Origin: an uncultured Actinomycetes bacterium
GTDB lineage: Bacteria; Actinomycetota; Actinomycetes; Nanopelagicales; Nanopelagicaceae
NCBI GenBank assembly: GCA_903932705.1
Contig: CAIZHC010000147.1
Coordinates: forward strand, 1 to 12,006
Direction: 5' to 3'
DNA length: 12,006 bases
Below are positions 1-8,103 of this stretch, in pieces. Numbering within the stretch: position 1 is the first letter of the stretch; the number at the start of each line of letters is the position of its first letter. A program made the position numbers and the translations under genes. Under the pieces are notes generated by a model. That model searched no databases. It worked only from the letters and a program-made list of their open reading frames with translations, and was not told the DNA's origin.

Positions 1-1409
1 AGCAGCGTTGATTTTCCAAGACCGGCACCTTTAATAGCGCCAGTGATCATCAGCATCTCGCGCATTCCAGGTCCACCCTTCGGACCTTCATAGCGAATGA
101 CGACAACGTCGCCAGCCTTAATGGTGCCATTTTCAAGCGCAACCATTGCCGCTTGTTCGCGTTCAAAGACTCGAGCGGGTCCTTCAAAGAAATCCACGCC
201 GACGCCAGCGGTCTTACAGACCGCTCCATCTGTCGCAAGAGTTCCATGCAAGATTGTGATTCCGCCACCTGCAGAGAGCGGATTTTGAATGGAGTGAAGA
301 ACCTCTCCATCTGGATCTAGCGGAGTGAGCTCTGCAAGATTCTCGGCCATTGTCTTACCGGTCACCGTGAGGCAATCACCATGCAAGAAACCTGCATCCA
401 ATAGCGCGCGCAGTACAACTGGAATTCCGCCCACGCGATCAATGTCGGTCATGACGAACTTTCCAAATGGCTTCAAATCACCAAGCAATGGTGTGCGTTC
501 ACTTATGCGCTGGAAATCTGCGAGATCAAGTGGAACTTCAGCTTCATTAGCAATTGCCAGGAGGTGCAAGACCGCATTGGTCGAGCCTCCGAGTGCCATC
601 ACAACAGTGATTGCATTCTCGAAAGCTTTCTTGGTCAAGATATCGCGAGTAGTAATTCCTTGGCGGATAAGTTCTACCACTGCTGCGCCAGCTTTTACTG
701 CGTAATCATCACGACGACGATCAACCGATGGTGGCGAGGCGGAACCCGGAAGTGAAAGTCCTAGTGCTTCTCCAACTGCCGCCATTGTGTTGGCGGTGTA
801 CATACCGCCACAGGCACCTTCACCGGGACAGATAGCGCGTTCAATTTCATCGACCTTCTCTTGGGTGATAAGTCCGCGAGCGCAAGCTCCCACCGCTTCG
901 AAGGCATCAATAATCGTTACATCTTTTCCATCAACCTGACCCGCAAGTGTGGAACCTGCATAAACGAAGACGCTTGCAACATCGATGCGAGCTGCGGCCA
1001 TCATCATGCCTGGCAATGATTTATCGCAGCCGGCAAATGTGACCATTCCATCTAAACGCTCCGCTTGCATCACCGTCTCGACAGAGTCTGCAATTACTTC
1101 ACGGGATACGAGCGAGAAGTGCATACCCTCGTGGCCCATTGAGATTCCATCAGAAACTGAGATGGTCCCAAATTGCATAGGGAACCCGCCAGCTTCGATA
1201 ACACCTTTGCGTGAAGCTTTTGCGAGGCGATCGAGTGAGAGATTGCACGGGGTAATTTCATTCCACGAAGATGCAATACCAATCTGAGGCTTGACCCAAT
1301 CCTCATCACCCATACCAACGGCGCGGAGCATTCCGCGAGCTGGTGCGCGCTCTAGACCATCAGTAACCAGACCCGAACGAGGCTTCATTGGGTTCTTTGG
1401 CTCGGTCAT
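1..1409 (-). CDS. ilvD: Dihydroxy-acid dehydratase, N-terminal 469 codons (gene runs off the window edge)
   Basis: IlvD dehydrates 2,3-dihydroxy-isovalerate and 2,3-dihydroxy-3-methylvalerate to the 2-keto acids that precede valine, leucine and isoleucine; it is a cytosolic iron-sulfur enzyme. The reading frame starts ATG ACC GAG CCA and stays open to position 1. Three cysteines expected to hold the cluster are visible: C55 in WNEITPCN, C128 in AGCDKSLPG and C200 in [15 protein letters not shown]. The lysine after C128-D is the residue carbamylated for Mg binding in related enzymes. C55 and the lack of the E. coli-type insertion point to the short family typified by the mycobacterial and plant [2Fe-2S] enzymes. 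Further landmarks are [11 protein letters not shown] and [14 protein letters not shown]; the last visible residues are GLGKSTL, so roughly the last 90 to 100 residues are missing. The start lies 4 nt after gatB, with a GGGAG Shine-Dalgarno inside the gatB end, so co-expression with gatCAB is likely. Confidence 0.96.
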   Translation of the reverse strand, partial: MTEPKNPMKPRSGLVTDGLERAPARGMLRAVGMGDEDWVKPQIGIASSWNEITPCNLSLDRLAKASRKGVIEAGGFPMQFGTISVSDGISMGHEGMHFSLVSREVIADSVETVMQAERLDGMVTFAGCDKSLPGMMMAAARIDVASVFVYAGSTLAGQVDGKDVTIIDAFEAVGACARGLITQEKVDEIERAICPGEGACGGMYTANTMAAVGEALGLSLPGSASPPSVDRRRDDYAVKAGAAVVELIRQGITTRDILTKKAFENAITVVMALGGSTNAVLHLLAIANEAEVPLDLADFQRISERTPLLGDLKPFGKFVMTDIDRVGGIPVVLRALLDAGFLHGDCLTVTGKTMAENLAELTPLDPDGEVLHSIQNPLSAGGGITILHGTLATDGAVCKTAGVGVDFFEGPARVFEREQAAMVALENGTIKAGDVVVIRYEGPKGGPGMREMLMITGAIKGAGLGKSTL

Positions 1410-1413
1410 GGTT

Positions 1414-2916
1414 TTACTCTCCCTGTCCTAAGTGCTTGAGCAAAAGTTCACGAACTTTGGCAGCGTCGGCTTGTCCGCCGGTCGCCTTCATTACTGCGCC
1501 AATTAAGGCACCTGCTGCTGGAATATTTCCGCCACGGACTCGCTCTGCAGTGTCTGGCTGCGAAGCGATTGCCGCCGCAATAGCCGTCATCAGTGCGCCA
1601 TCATCTGAAACAACCTTCAGACCACGCTCTGCGATTACCTCTACTGGAGTTCCCTCCCCTGCAATAACACCTTCAACCACTTGACGTGCAAGCTTGTCGG
1701 TGAGATCGCCAGAAGCAATTAATGAAATAACTTCGGCAACTTGAGATGGTGTAATCAAAGTTGTTGGATCTACCTCGCGCTCATTTGCTAGGCGAGAGAC
1801 TTCACCGAGCCACCATGAACGTGCGCGGGTTGGATCAGCACCGATGGTGATTGTTTCTTCAACAACATCGAGAAGGCCAGCATTTACGAGAGAGGTCATC
1901 TCCTTATCTGGAACCGACCACTCCGCTTGTAACCTGGCGCGACGAGTTGATGGCTTCTCTGGAAGCGTCGCACGAAGCTCCTCAATCCATGCGCTATCTG
2001 GAACAACTGGAACCAAATCTGGTTCTGGGAAGTAGCGATAATCCTCAGCCTGCTCTTTAGAACGACCCGAGCGAGTCTGTCCGCTCTCCTCCTGGAAGTG
2101 GCGAGTCTCTTGAACAATTCGCTCGCCGTCTTGGAGACGATTTGATTGACGCACTACTTCACCGATTACTGCGCGTTCGACCGAGCGAAGTGAGTTCACA
2201 TTCTTGGTTTCGCTTCGCGTTCCGAGTTCACCCGAACCGATTGGTGCAAGAGAGAGGTTCACGTCGCAACGCATTGAGCCTTGCTCCATCTTTACATCAG
2301 AGACCCCAAGGGATCGCAAGATGTCGCGGAGTTCGGTGACATAGGCGCGCGCCACTTGTGGTGCGTACTTACCTGTACCGCCAACAATCTTGGTAACGAT
2401 TTCAACCAAAGGAATACCTGCGCGGTTGTAATCAAGAAGTGAGTAATCGGCGCCATGAATACGACCCGTTGCTCCACCGACATGCAAAGACTTTCCGGTG
2501 TCCTCTTCCATATGCACGCGCTCAATCTCGACGCGAAATGGCTTAACGCCTTCATCAGTTTCAATTTCAACATCGAGGTAGCCGTTAACGCAGATTGGCT
2601 CGTCATATTGTGAGGTCTGAAAGTTCTTTGGCATATCTGGGTAGAAATAGTTCTTACGAGCAAAGCGTGAGAATGGAGCAATGGAACAATTGAGAGCCAG
2701 TCCAATCAAGATCGTGCTCTCGATTGCCTTGCCATTTACAACTGGCAAAGCTCCAGGCAAACCCAGACAGACTGGGCAGGTCTGGGTGTTTGGTGCTCCC
2801 CCGAACTCAGTTGAGCAAGAACAGAACATTTTTGATTTTGTGTTGAGTTCAACGTGAACTTCAAGTCCGAGGGTTGGCTCGTACTTTTCAACTGCCTGAT
2901 CGTAATTAAGTGACAT
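1414..2916 (-). CDS. gatB: Aspartyl/glutamyl-tRNA(Asn/Gln) amidotransferase subunit B
   Basis: GatB is the tRNA-binding kinase subunit of GatCAB. It phosphorylates the side chain of Glu on tRNA-Gln (or Asp on tRNA-Asn) and receives ammonia from GatA. The 500-residue length is usual for the family. The N-terminus has [15 protein letters not shown] followed by zinc-type cysteines C32, C34, C47 and C50 in the pattern CSCS...CPVC. The cradle domain includes SMRCDVNLS and [11 protein letters not shown]. The C-terminal about 150 residues form the helical and YqeY-like tail that contacts tRNA. The ATG shares its first base with the gatA stop codon (TAATG). No convincing Shine-Dalgarno precedes it, so translation probably depends on ribosomes finishing gatA. 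Whether the complex serves Gln, Asn or both cannot be read from this window. Confidence 0.98.
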   Translation of the reverse strand: MSLNYDQAVEKYEPTLGLEVHVELNTKSKMFCSCSTEFGGAPNTQTCPVCLGLPGALPVVNGKAIESTILIGLALNCSIAPFSRFARKNYFYPDMPKNFQTSQYDEPICVNGYLDVEIETDEGVKPFRVEIERVHMEEDTGKSLHVGGATGRIHGADYSLLDYNRAGIPLVEIVTKIVGGTGKYAPQVARAYVTELRDILRSLGVSDVKMEQGSMRCDVNLSLAPIGSGELGTRSETKNVNSLRSVERAVIGEVVRQSNRLQDGERIVQETRHFQEESGQTRSGRSKEQAEDYRYFPEPDLVPVVPDSAWIEELRATLPEKPSTRRARLQAEWSVPDKEMTSLVNAGLLDVVEETITIGADPTRARSWWLGEVSRLANEREVDPTTLITPSQVAEVISLIASGDLTDKLARQVVEGVIAGEGTPVEVIAERGLKVVSDDGALMTAIAAAIASQPDTAERVRGGNIPAAGALIGAVMKATGGQADAAKVRELLLKHLGQGE

Positions 2917-4415
2917 TAGTTGCCTGCCAATACTGGAGCTTTATCAAGAAGTGGGCCGCCCCATTTGCTAAGTAGCGCTGCTTCGAGAGTTCCGCCAACT
3001 TGATACATCAAGTCATCGCGCATTGCAGGAGACATGATCTGGAAACCAACTGGCAATCCATCTTCTTCAGCGAGCCCGCATGGAAGTGACATGCCACCAA
3101 TACCAGCCATATTTACTGGGATTGTCGCGATGTCATTGAGATACATAGCGAGTGGATCATTGTCATTGGCGCCAATTTTGAAAGCGGTGGTTGGGGCTGT
3201 TGGTGATACCAATACATCTGCTTGTGCGAATGCCGCGTTGAAGTCACGCATCAACAATGTGCGAACTTTCTGAGCAGAGCCGTAATAAGCATCGTAATAA
3301 CCTGATGAGAGTGCGTAGGTTCCAAGGATGATGCGACGCTTTACCTCGGGACCAAAACCTTCGTGGCGAGTCAACTTCATGACCTCTTCGGCGCTGCGAT
3401 TTCCATCATCACCGATACGAATTCCATAACGCATGGAGTCGAATCGAGCGAGGTTGGAGGAACATTCACTTGGAGCGATGAGGTAGTAAGCAGCGAGCGC
3501 GTAATCAAAGGTTGGACAGGAAACTTCAACGAGCTCGGCACCCGCAGCTACTAGTGCATCGAGTCCCTCGTGGAACTTTGAAAGTACTCCTGATTGGAAT
3601 CCTTCACCCTGCAACTCTTTAACGACGCCAATCTTCATTCCTTTTACATCGAGCTTCTTTGCGGCTTTAACGACCTGTGGAACAGGAGCATCAATCGATG
3701 TTGAATCGCGCTCATCATGTCCGGCAATTACCTCATGTAAGAGAGCAGCATCTAGAACGGTACGAGCGCATGGTCCTGCTTGATCAAGACTTGATGAGAA
3801 TGCAATCAAGCCGTAGCGAGAAACGCCACCATAAGTTGGCTTCACACCAACTGTGCCTGTTACGGCAGCTGGTTGGCGAATAGATCCACCGGTATCTGTG
3901 CCAATTGCAAGAGGTGCTTCAAATGCAGCGAGCGCAGCAGATGAGCCTCCACCAGAACCGCCAGGAATACGAGTGAGATCCCAAGGGTTATGAGTGACCC
4001 CATATGCGGAGTTCTCTGTTGATGAACCCATGGCGAATTCATCCATATTTGTCTTACCTAAGATAACAATTCCAGCGGCCTTTAATTTAGAGACGACAGT
4101 TGAGTCGTACGGTGGGCGCCAGCCTTCAAGCATCTTTGAACCACAGGTTGTGGGAATACCTTTTTGAGCTAGGACATCTTTAAGAGCAAGTGGGATACCG
4201 GCGAGAGGTGAGAGTTCCACACCGCTCTTACGCTTGGCATCAACATCGGCGGCTTGAGCAAGGGCGCCCTCTTTGTCGAGATAGAGGAAGGCATGCACTT
4301 GCGCATCAACTTTTTCAATCTGGGCGTAGTGACCTTCCGTAAGTTCAACTGAAGTTGTTTCACCGTTGGCAAGAGCTGCTGCCATCTCAGAGGCGCTGGA
4401 TCTAATAGTTGTCAT
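2916..4415 (-). CDS. gatA: Aspartyl/glutamyl-tRNA(Asn/Gln) amidotransferase subunit A
   Basis: GatA is the glutaminase subunit of GatCAB. It releases ammonia from glutamine (or asparagine) and passes it through a tunnel to GatB. It belongs to the amidase signature family and is 499 residues long, normal for GatA. The Ser-cisSer-Lys triad is complete: K79 in [11 protein letters not shown]154 in [10 protein letters not shown] and S178 in [12 protein letters not shown]. These positions equal those I recall for the Staphylococcus aureus enzyme. The C-terminal part has the GatA-typical blocks [19 protein letters not shown] and [19 protein letters not shown], which separate it from other amidases. 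The ATG overlaps the gatC stop by 4 nt (ATGA), and a GGGAG Shine-Dalgarno lies 5 nt upstream inside gatC. It ends in a TAA that overlaps the gatB start by 1 nt. Confidence 0.98.
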   Translation of the reverse strand: MTTIRSSASEMAAALANGETTSVELTEGHYAQIEKVDAQVHAFLYLDKEGALAQAADVDAKRKSGVELSPLAGIPLALKDVLAQKGIPTTCGSKMLEGWRPPYDSTVVSKLKAAGIVILGKTNMDEFAMGSSTENSAYGVTHNPWDLTRIPGGSGGGSSAALAAFEAPLAIGTDTGGSIRQPAAVTGTVGVKPTYGGVSRYGLIAFSSSLDQAGPCARTVLDAALLHEVIAGHDERDSTSIDAPVPQVVKAAKKLDVKGMKIGVVKELQGEGFQSGVLSKFHEGLDALVAAGAELVEVSCPTFDYALAAYYLIAPSECSSNLARFDSMRYGIRIGDDGNRSAEEVMKLTRHEGFGPEVKRRIILGTYALSSGYYDAYYGSAQKVRTLLMRDFNAAFAQADVLVSPTAPTTAFKIGANDNDPLAMYLNDIATIPVNMAGIGGMSLPCGLAEEDGLPVGFQIMSPAMRDDLMYQVGGTLEAALLSKWGGPLLDKAPVLAGN

Positions 4416-4708
4416 TCTTCTCCCAAAATCTGCGGCACCTTGAAGCGATCTTCTGACTGTGCAGGTGCACCAGAGAGGGCTTCTTGTGGAGTCAGGCTGG
4501 GACGAACTACATCTTCGCGCACGACATTGTTGACTGGGATTGGATGAGAGGTAGGTGGCACATCAGCGGATGCAACCTCTTGCACGCGGGCGACGGCGCC
4601 AAGAATGACATCCATCTCCTGGGCTAAGTGGTCGAGCTCAGAATCACTCATTTCGATTCGAGCCAACTTGGCTAGATGTGCAACATCATCGCGTGAGATA
4701 GCGGCCAT
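4412..4708 (-). CDS. gatC: Aspartyl/glutamyl-tRNA(Asn/Gln) amidotransferase subunit C
   Basis: GatC is the small subunit that wraps around the GatA-GatB interface and stabilises the amidotransferase. The 98-residue protein begins with the family pattern [19 protein letters not shown], has the [18 protein letters not shown] helix and ends in a segment rich in [10 protein letters not shown] and RFKVPQIL, all typical of GatC. The ATG is preceded by AAGG with a spacing of about 7 nt. It follows proB by 18 nt, with no visible terminator or promoter in that gap, so it is probably read from the obgE-proB transcript. Its TGA overlaps the gatA ATG. In many actinobacteria ligA precedes gatC; here proB does. 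Confidence 0.97.
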   Translation of the reverse strand: MAAISRDDVAHLAKLARIEMSDSELDHLAQEMDVILGAVARVQEVASADVPPTSHPIPVNNVVREDVVRPSLTPQEALSGAPAQSEDRFKVPQILGEE

Positions 4709-4726
4709 GAGCCAACCTTATCTGAT

Positions 4727-5842
4727 TCAGAGTAGGACGAGATCGTCGCGATGAACCAGCTCGCGTTCGTACTCAGGGCCAAACTCCGCAGCGAGTTGCT
4801 TGGTGGATTTACCCAACATCGCTGGGATCTCAGAAGAGTCGAAGGCGACAAGTCCTCGAGCAATAACTTCACGATGCGGGGATAGCAGTTCCACGGTGTC
4901 TCCAGCAATGAACTCGCCCTCAACACCATTTACACCTGCTGCCAGGAGTGAAGTGCCTCGCTCTTTAATAGCCGTAGTCGCGCCGGCATCGAGCATTAAT
5001 TTTCCGTGTGGTGTCGACGCATGAGCTAACCAGAGAAGACGTGAAGGTTTGCGATCTGTTCGAGCTGCAAAAATCGTTCCTATATCTGCACCTTTTAAGG
5101 CCGCAGGAATATCTGCGAGGGTCGTGAGAAGCATGTTGACTCCAGCACCAGTTGCGATGCGCGCCGCTTCGATCTTGGTGACCATGCCACCGCTTCCGAC
5201 GCCAGAAGATCCAACTCCACCAATTTCAATATCTCCAAGGCGGCTTACATCTGGGACTGATGAGATTCGCTTTGCGCCAGCATGTGAGGGAGGCGCGTCA
5301 TACAAGCCATCGACATCAGTGATCAGAATCAAAAGATCGGCGCCGATGAGATGTGAGACAAGCGCCGCCAAGCGATCGTTATCTCCGAAGCGAATTTCAG
5401 AGACTCCTACGGTGTCATTCTCGTTAATAACAGGTACAACACCCATTTGGATTAAGCGAAAGAGAGTGCGCTGAGCATTTTGATAGTGGGAACGGCGAAC
5501 TACATCATCAATGGTGAGGAGAACTTGAGAGGCAATAATTCCCTCTTTATCAAAAGCCTTGTTATAACTGGCGATCAGGCGACCTTGTCCCACGGACGCA
5601 GCAGCCTGCTGGGTGGCCAAATCTTTTGGGCGGACAGTCAGACCAAGTGGAGCTAAACCTCCTGCAATTGCTCCTGATGAAACCAGTACAACTTCTGCGC
5701 CATGAGAGCGAAGTTCTGCGACAACTTTTACTAGCGCCTCGACTGCGCTTTCATCAAGCGCGTGACCCGCACTTCCAGTCAGGGTTGATGAACCAACTTT
5801 TATTACTACTCTCTTGGCGTTGGTAACAGCAAGACGAGACAT
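4727..5842 (-). CDS. proB: Glutamate 5-kinase
   Basis: ProB phosphorylates L-glutamate with ATP to gamma-glutamyl phosphate, the first and feedback-regulated step of proline synthesis. At 371 residues it is the long form: an amino acid kinase domain of about 260 residues followed by a PUA domain (about residues 279 to 352). Visible motifs are VVIKVGSSTLT at the N-terminus, VSSGAIAGG (54-62), the substrate-site block VINENDTV (138-145), FGDNDRLAALV (152-162), the nucleotide-site ITDVDGLYD (174-182) and GSGGMVTKIEAARIA (216-230). No expected residue is evidently missing. The ATG lies 3 nt after the obgE stop, with GGAG 6 nt upstream, so it is co-transcribed with obgE. Glutamate-5-semialdehyde dehydrogenase (proA), the usual next gene, is absent; gatC follows instead. 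Confidence 0.97.
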   Translation of the reverse strand: MSRLAVTNAKRVVIKVGSSTLTGSAGHALDESAVEALVKVVAELRSHGAEVVLVSSGAIAGGLAPLGLTVRPKDLATQQAAASVGQGRLIASYNKAFDKEGIIASQVLLTIDDVVRRSHYQNAQRTLFRLIQMGVVPVINENDTVGVSEIRFGDNDRLAALVSHLIGADLLILITDVDGLYDAPPSHAGAKRISSVPDVSRLGDIEIGGVGSSGVGSGGMVTKIEAARIATGAGVNMLLTTLADIPAALKGADIGTIFAARTDRKPSRLLWLAHASTPHGKLMLDAGATTAIKERGTSLLAAGVNGVEGEFIAGDTVELLSPHREVIARGLVAFDSSEIPAMLGKSTKQLAAEFGPEYERELVHRDDLVLL

Positions 5843-5845
5843 GAA

Positions 5846-7312
5846 CTACTCCGTGACCTTTGGATTCTTCGGATCAGAAATCTTGTACTCCCACTGCATT
5901 GCAATCTCATCTTCAGAGAGTTCATCAACATCATCTTCGATGTAACGCCCGGCCCAAGGTGATTCCAAGCGAAGATCGGTACCACGTGGACTTGCAAGCA
6001 ATTCTGCGCCAGCTTCGATTGAAGGCTCCCAGTCGAAGATCACCGCCTTATCACCGGTTCCAATTCGAACCTCTGACTTAGGGCGTGCACCCTTCTTAAA
6101 GAGTTCTTTCTCAACGCCAAGCGCAGCAAGGCGATCTGCCAAGTAACCAACTGCTTCTGCATTGCCGAAATCAGTCTGGCGAACAAAGCGCTCTGGCTTC
6201 TCACCTGTAACAGTGAACGAACCATCTTCATTCTTAACAACCTTGAAACCATTGTCATTCACTGCAAGTGGGCGCAAGACAATGCGAGTCTTAACTTCTT
6301 TCGCCTTGTTGCGTCGCTCCTCTTGAATGATTCTCGCCATTGCATAATTGAGTTCGGTAAGTCCAAGGTGAGCCGCTGCAGATACTTGGTAAACCTCATA
6401 ACCGCGCGCCTCAAAGAGTGGTTGGACCATATCGGCCATCGCCTTACCATCGGGAAGATCGATTTTGTTCAGTGCAATGATGCGAGGACGCTCAGATAAT
6501 CCGCCGTAATGTGAAAGCTCTTCTTCAATGATGTCGAAGTCACGAACCGGATCGCGATCAGTCTCAAGCGTTCCGCAATCGAGTACATGCACAAGCGCTG
6601 CGCAACGCTCAACGTGTCGCAAGAACTCCAAGCCCAGACCCTTACCTTGCGACGCGCCAGGAATAAGTCCTGGAACATCTGCAACGGTAAAGCGGGTATC
6701 TCCAGCTTGAACTACGCCGAGATTTGGAACGAGCGTTGTAAATGGATAGTCAGCAATCTTTGGACGGGCAGCTGAGATCGATGCGATAAGTGAAGATTTA
6801 CCAGCGCTTGGAAATCCGATCAAACCAATATCGGCAACGCTCTTAAGTTCGAGGATGAGAGTGCGTGACTCCCCTTCCTCGCCTTTAAGTGCGAAACCTG
6901 GCGCGCGACGTTTGCGAGATGCAAGGCCAGCATTTCCGAGCCCACCTTTTCCACCTTGCGCTGCAACAAATCGAGTTCCGGCGCCAACTAAATCGGCGAG
7001 AGTATTCCCATCGCTATCTTTAACAACAGTTCCATTTGGAACGGACATAATTAAATCGCCGCCCTCACCGCCATTGCAGTAATCGCCATAACCCGGACGA
7101 CCATTTCCTGCCCTGCGATGTGGAGAGTGGTGAAAATCAAGAAGTGTTGTGACGTTATCATCGACAATCAAAATGATGTCGCCACCGCGACCACCATTTC
7201 CGCCATCGGGTCCACCAAGTGGAACGAACTTCTCGCGGTGAATGGATACGCATCCATCTCCACCGCTACCTGCAGAAGCGTGAAGCGTTACACGATCTAC
7301 GAATGTAGCCAC
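5846..7312 (-). CDS. obgE: Obg family GTPase, ribosome assembly
   Basis: Obg/CgtA is an essential GTPase that binds the 50S subunit and links ribosome assembly with growth and stress signals. With the start chosen here it has 488 residues. The N-terminal Obg fold (about 1-157) is glycine-rich, with [14 protein letters not shown] and [11 protein letters not shown]. The G domain shows G1 GFPSAGKSS (166-174), the Obg-type switch [12 protein letters not shown]3 DVPG (212-215), G4 NKID (282-285) and G5 SAA (311-313). A C-terminal OCT domain covers about 342-428, and an acidic tail follows, as in other actinobacterial Obg proteins. The start is GTG at 7312, giving MATFVDRV, which matches the usual N-terminus; another GTG two codons upstream touches the Shine-Dalgarno and is unlikely. 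A terminator precedes the gene, and proB follows after 3 nt. Confidence 0.97.
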   Translation of the reverse strand: MATFVDRVTLHASAGSGGDGCVSIHREKFVPLGGPDGGNGGRGGDIILIVDDNVTTLLDFHHSPHRRAGNGRPGYGDYCNGGEGGDLIMSVPNGTVVKDSDGNTLADLVGAGTRFVAAQGGKGGLGNAGLASRKRRAPGFALKGEEGESRTLILELKSVADIGLIGFPSAGKSSLIASISAARPKIADYPFTTLVPNLGVVQAGDTRFTVADVPGLIPGASQGKGLGLEFLRHVERCAALVHVLDCGTLETDRDPVRDFDIIEEELSHYGGLSERPRIIALNKIDLPDGKAMADMVQPLFEARGYEVYQVSAAAHLGLTELNYAMARIIQEERRNKAKEVKTRIVLRPLAVNDNGFKVVKNEDGSFTVTGEKPERFVRQTDFGNAEAVGYLADRLAALGVEKELFKKGARPKSEVRIGTGDKAVIFDWEPSIEAGAELLASPRGTDLRLESPWAGRYIEDDVDELSEDEIAMQWEYKISDPKNPKVTE

Positions 7313-7318
7313 TTCCAC

Positions 7319-7324
7319 ACCTCC
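7319..7324 (-). promoter_or_regulatory. Shine-Dalgarno site that decides the obgE start
   Basis: The minus strand reads AGAAGGAGGTGTGGAAGTGG. The GGAGGT core ends directly at the first in-frame GTG (7318), leaving no spacer, but is 6 nt from the GTG at 7312, a normal distance. The protein from 7312 also fits the family N-terminus. This favours 7312 as the real start. Confidence 0.75.
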
Positions 7325-7344
7325 TTCTCTTTAAACTATTTCTG

Positions 7345-7378
7345 AAAAATAAAAGCGGGTCCGCAGTCGCGGACCCGC
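7345..7378 (-). terminator. Intrinsic terminator between rpmA and obgE
   Basis: On the minus strand, a perfect 10-bp stem GCGGGTCCGC / GCGGACCCGC closes on a GACT loop (7355-7378) and is followed at once by TTTTATTTTT (7354-7345). This is a textbook rho-independent terminator, placed 19 nt after the rpmA stop. Only 20 nt remain between the T-tract and the obgE Shine-Dalgarno, too little room for a full promoter after it. It probably ends most rplU-rpmA transcripts and lets a fraction read into obgE. Confidence 0.9.
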
Positions 7379-7397
7379 CAATGTTAAGTTGCGCGAG

Positions 7398-7661
7398 TTA
7401 GGCGACAGGAACTACCGGAACGATATTTACAACCTTACGTCCACGAGCCTTGCCGAACTCAACTGCACCTGCAGCAAGAGCGAACAGTGTGTCGTCCTTA
7501 CCAATTCCAACATTCTTTCCTGGGTGGAAAACGGTTCCACGTTGGCGAACCAAGATCTCGCCGCTCTTAACTACCTGACCACCAAAACGCTTGATGCCGA
7601 GGTACTGAGCATTTGAATCGCGACCGTTACGAGTGGAGGAGACTCCCTTTTTACTTGCCAT
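7398..7661 (-). CDS. rpmA: 50S ribosomal protein L27 (bL27)
   Basis: L27 is a small basic protein of the large ribosomal subunit whose flexible N-terminus reaches towards the peptidyl transferase centre. The 87 residues begin [20 protein letters not shown], followed by [20 protein letters not shown], unmistakable for bL27. There is no N-terminal extension of the kind cleaved in Firmicutes. Residue 3 is Ser, where His is common. The C-terminal tail is short ([12 protein letters not shown]). The ATG follows the rplU stop by 16 nt, and its AAAGGAGG ribosome binding site overlaps that stop codon. It is certainly co-transcribed with rplU, and an intrinsic terminator follows it. Confidence 0.98.
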   Translation of the reverse strand: MASKKGVSSTRNGRDSNAQYLGIKRFGGQVVKSGEILVRQRGTVFHPGKNVGIGKDDTLFALAAGAVEFGKARGRKVVNIVPVVPVA

Positions 7662-7671
7662 CTCTTACTCG

Positions 7672-7679
7672 CCTCCTTT
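7672..7679 (-). promoter_or_regulatory. Strong rpmA Shine-Dalgarno overlapping the rplU stop codon
   Basis: The minus strand reads TAAAGGAGG, where TAA is the rplU stop. AAAGGAGG is a near-perfect match to the 16S rRNA tail and lies 10 nt before the rpmA ATG. The overlap suggests that translation of the two ribosomal proteins is linked. Confidence 0.75.
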
Positions 7680-7986
7680 AGTTGTTAATCGCGGTGATTT
7701 TTACCCGCGTGAGTTGGGAACGGAAACCTGAACGACGGCGATAGCCTGTCTTGTTCTTGTAGCGAAGGATGTCGATCTTAGGACCTTTGGTCTCTTCGAT
7801 GATTTCGCCTGTTACCTTGGTTGCTGCCAAGGTCTTTGCATCTGTTGTGATCTTTGCACCATCAACAAGAAGAAGAGCTGGGAAGTTAACCGAAGCACCT
7901 ACAGCGGCATCAATACGATCCACGGTAATTGTGTCGCCAACAGCAACCTTCTCCTGACGGCCGCCTGCTTTAACAATCGCGTACAC
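7678..7986 (-). CDS. rplU: 50S ribosomal protein L21 (bL21)
   Basis: L21 binds 23S rRNA in the large subunit. The 102-residue protein has the family start [18 protein letters not shown], a beta-rich middle with [11 protein letters not shown] and [20 protein letters not shown], and the signature [20 protein letters not shown] near the end. The start codon is GTG, with AAGGAG 6 nt upstream (7993-7998); no better start exists nearby. The gene has its own promoter candidate at the end of rne, about 90 nt upstream, and a leader containing a tandem repeat. rpmA follows after 16 nt. Confidence 0.98.
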   Translation of the reverse strand: MYAIVKAGGRQEKVAVGDTITVDRIDAAVGASVNFPALLLVDGAKITTDAKTLAATKVTGEIIEETKGPKIDILRYKNKTGYRRRSGFRSQLTRVKITAINN

Positions 7987-8000
7987 GGTGAACTCCTTCT

Positions 8001-8030
8001 TACTGATTAAGACTTAACTGATCAAGACTT
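8001..8030 (-). repeat. Tandem 15-nt repeat in the rplU leader
   Basis: On the minus strand, two adjoining units read AAGTCTTGATCAGTT (8030-8016) and AAGTCTTAATCAGTA (8015-8001), identical at 13 of 15 positions. They end just before the rplU Shine-Dalgarno, inside the presumed 5' untranslated leader. Such a pair may be an accident of slippage or a double binding site for a regulator; I know of no described element with this sequence. Confidence 0.75.
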
Positions 8031-8073
8031 CTTGAACAGGGTGAAGACGAGCCCGATTTTTGGGCAGGGGATT

Positions 8074-8103
8074 AGGGTACGGATTCGAGGGGTCTGGGGT
8101 CAA
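8074..8103 (-). promoter_or_regulatory. Candidate rplU-rpmA promoter overlapping the rne stop
   Basis: On the minus strand, TTGACC (8103-8098) is followed after 18 nt by TACCCT (8079-8074), a good -35 and a -10 of the actinobacterial TANNNT type. The -35 box contains the rne TGA stop codon. Transcription would begin near 8067, giving a leader of about 80 nt that includes a small GCCC/GGGC hairpin (8051-8065) and the tandem repeat. No strong terminator follows rne, so read-through from rne is also possible. Confidence 0.6.

Noticed and set aside
325..705. A 126-codon open frame on the plus strand inside ilvD
   Set aside because: It lies wholly opposite conserved ilvD coding sequence, and its translation resembles no protein I know.
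2292..2705. A 137-codon open frame on the minus strand in another frame of gatB
   Set aside because: The gatB frame is intact and conserved through this stretch; the alternative is a shadow frame.
4709..4726. Frameshifted or partial proA remnant between proB and gatC
   Set aside because: Only 18 nt separate the two genes, and proB ends normally in its own stop, so no remnant can be present.
5049..5474. A 141-codon open frame on the plus strand inside proB
   Set aside because: It is antisense to a well-conserved kinase domain, has no family resemblance and no evident ribosome binding site. I take it as a chance frame.
8051..8065. GCCC/GGGC hairpin after rne as a possible terminator
   Set aside because: The stem is only 4 bp and is not followed by a T-tract on the minus strand, so it is not a convincing terminator.
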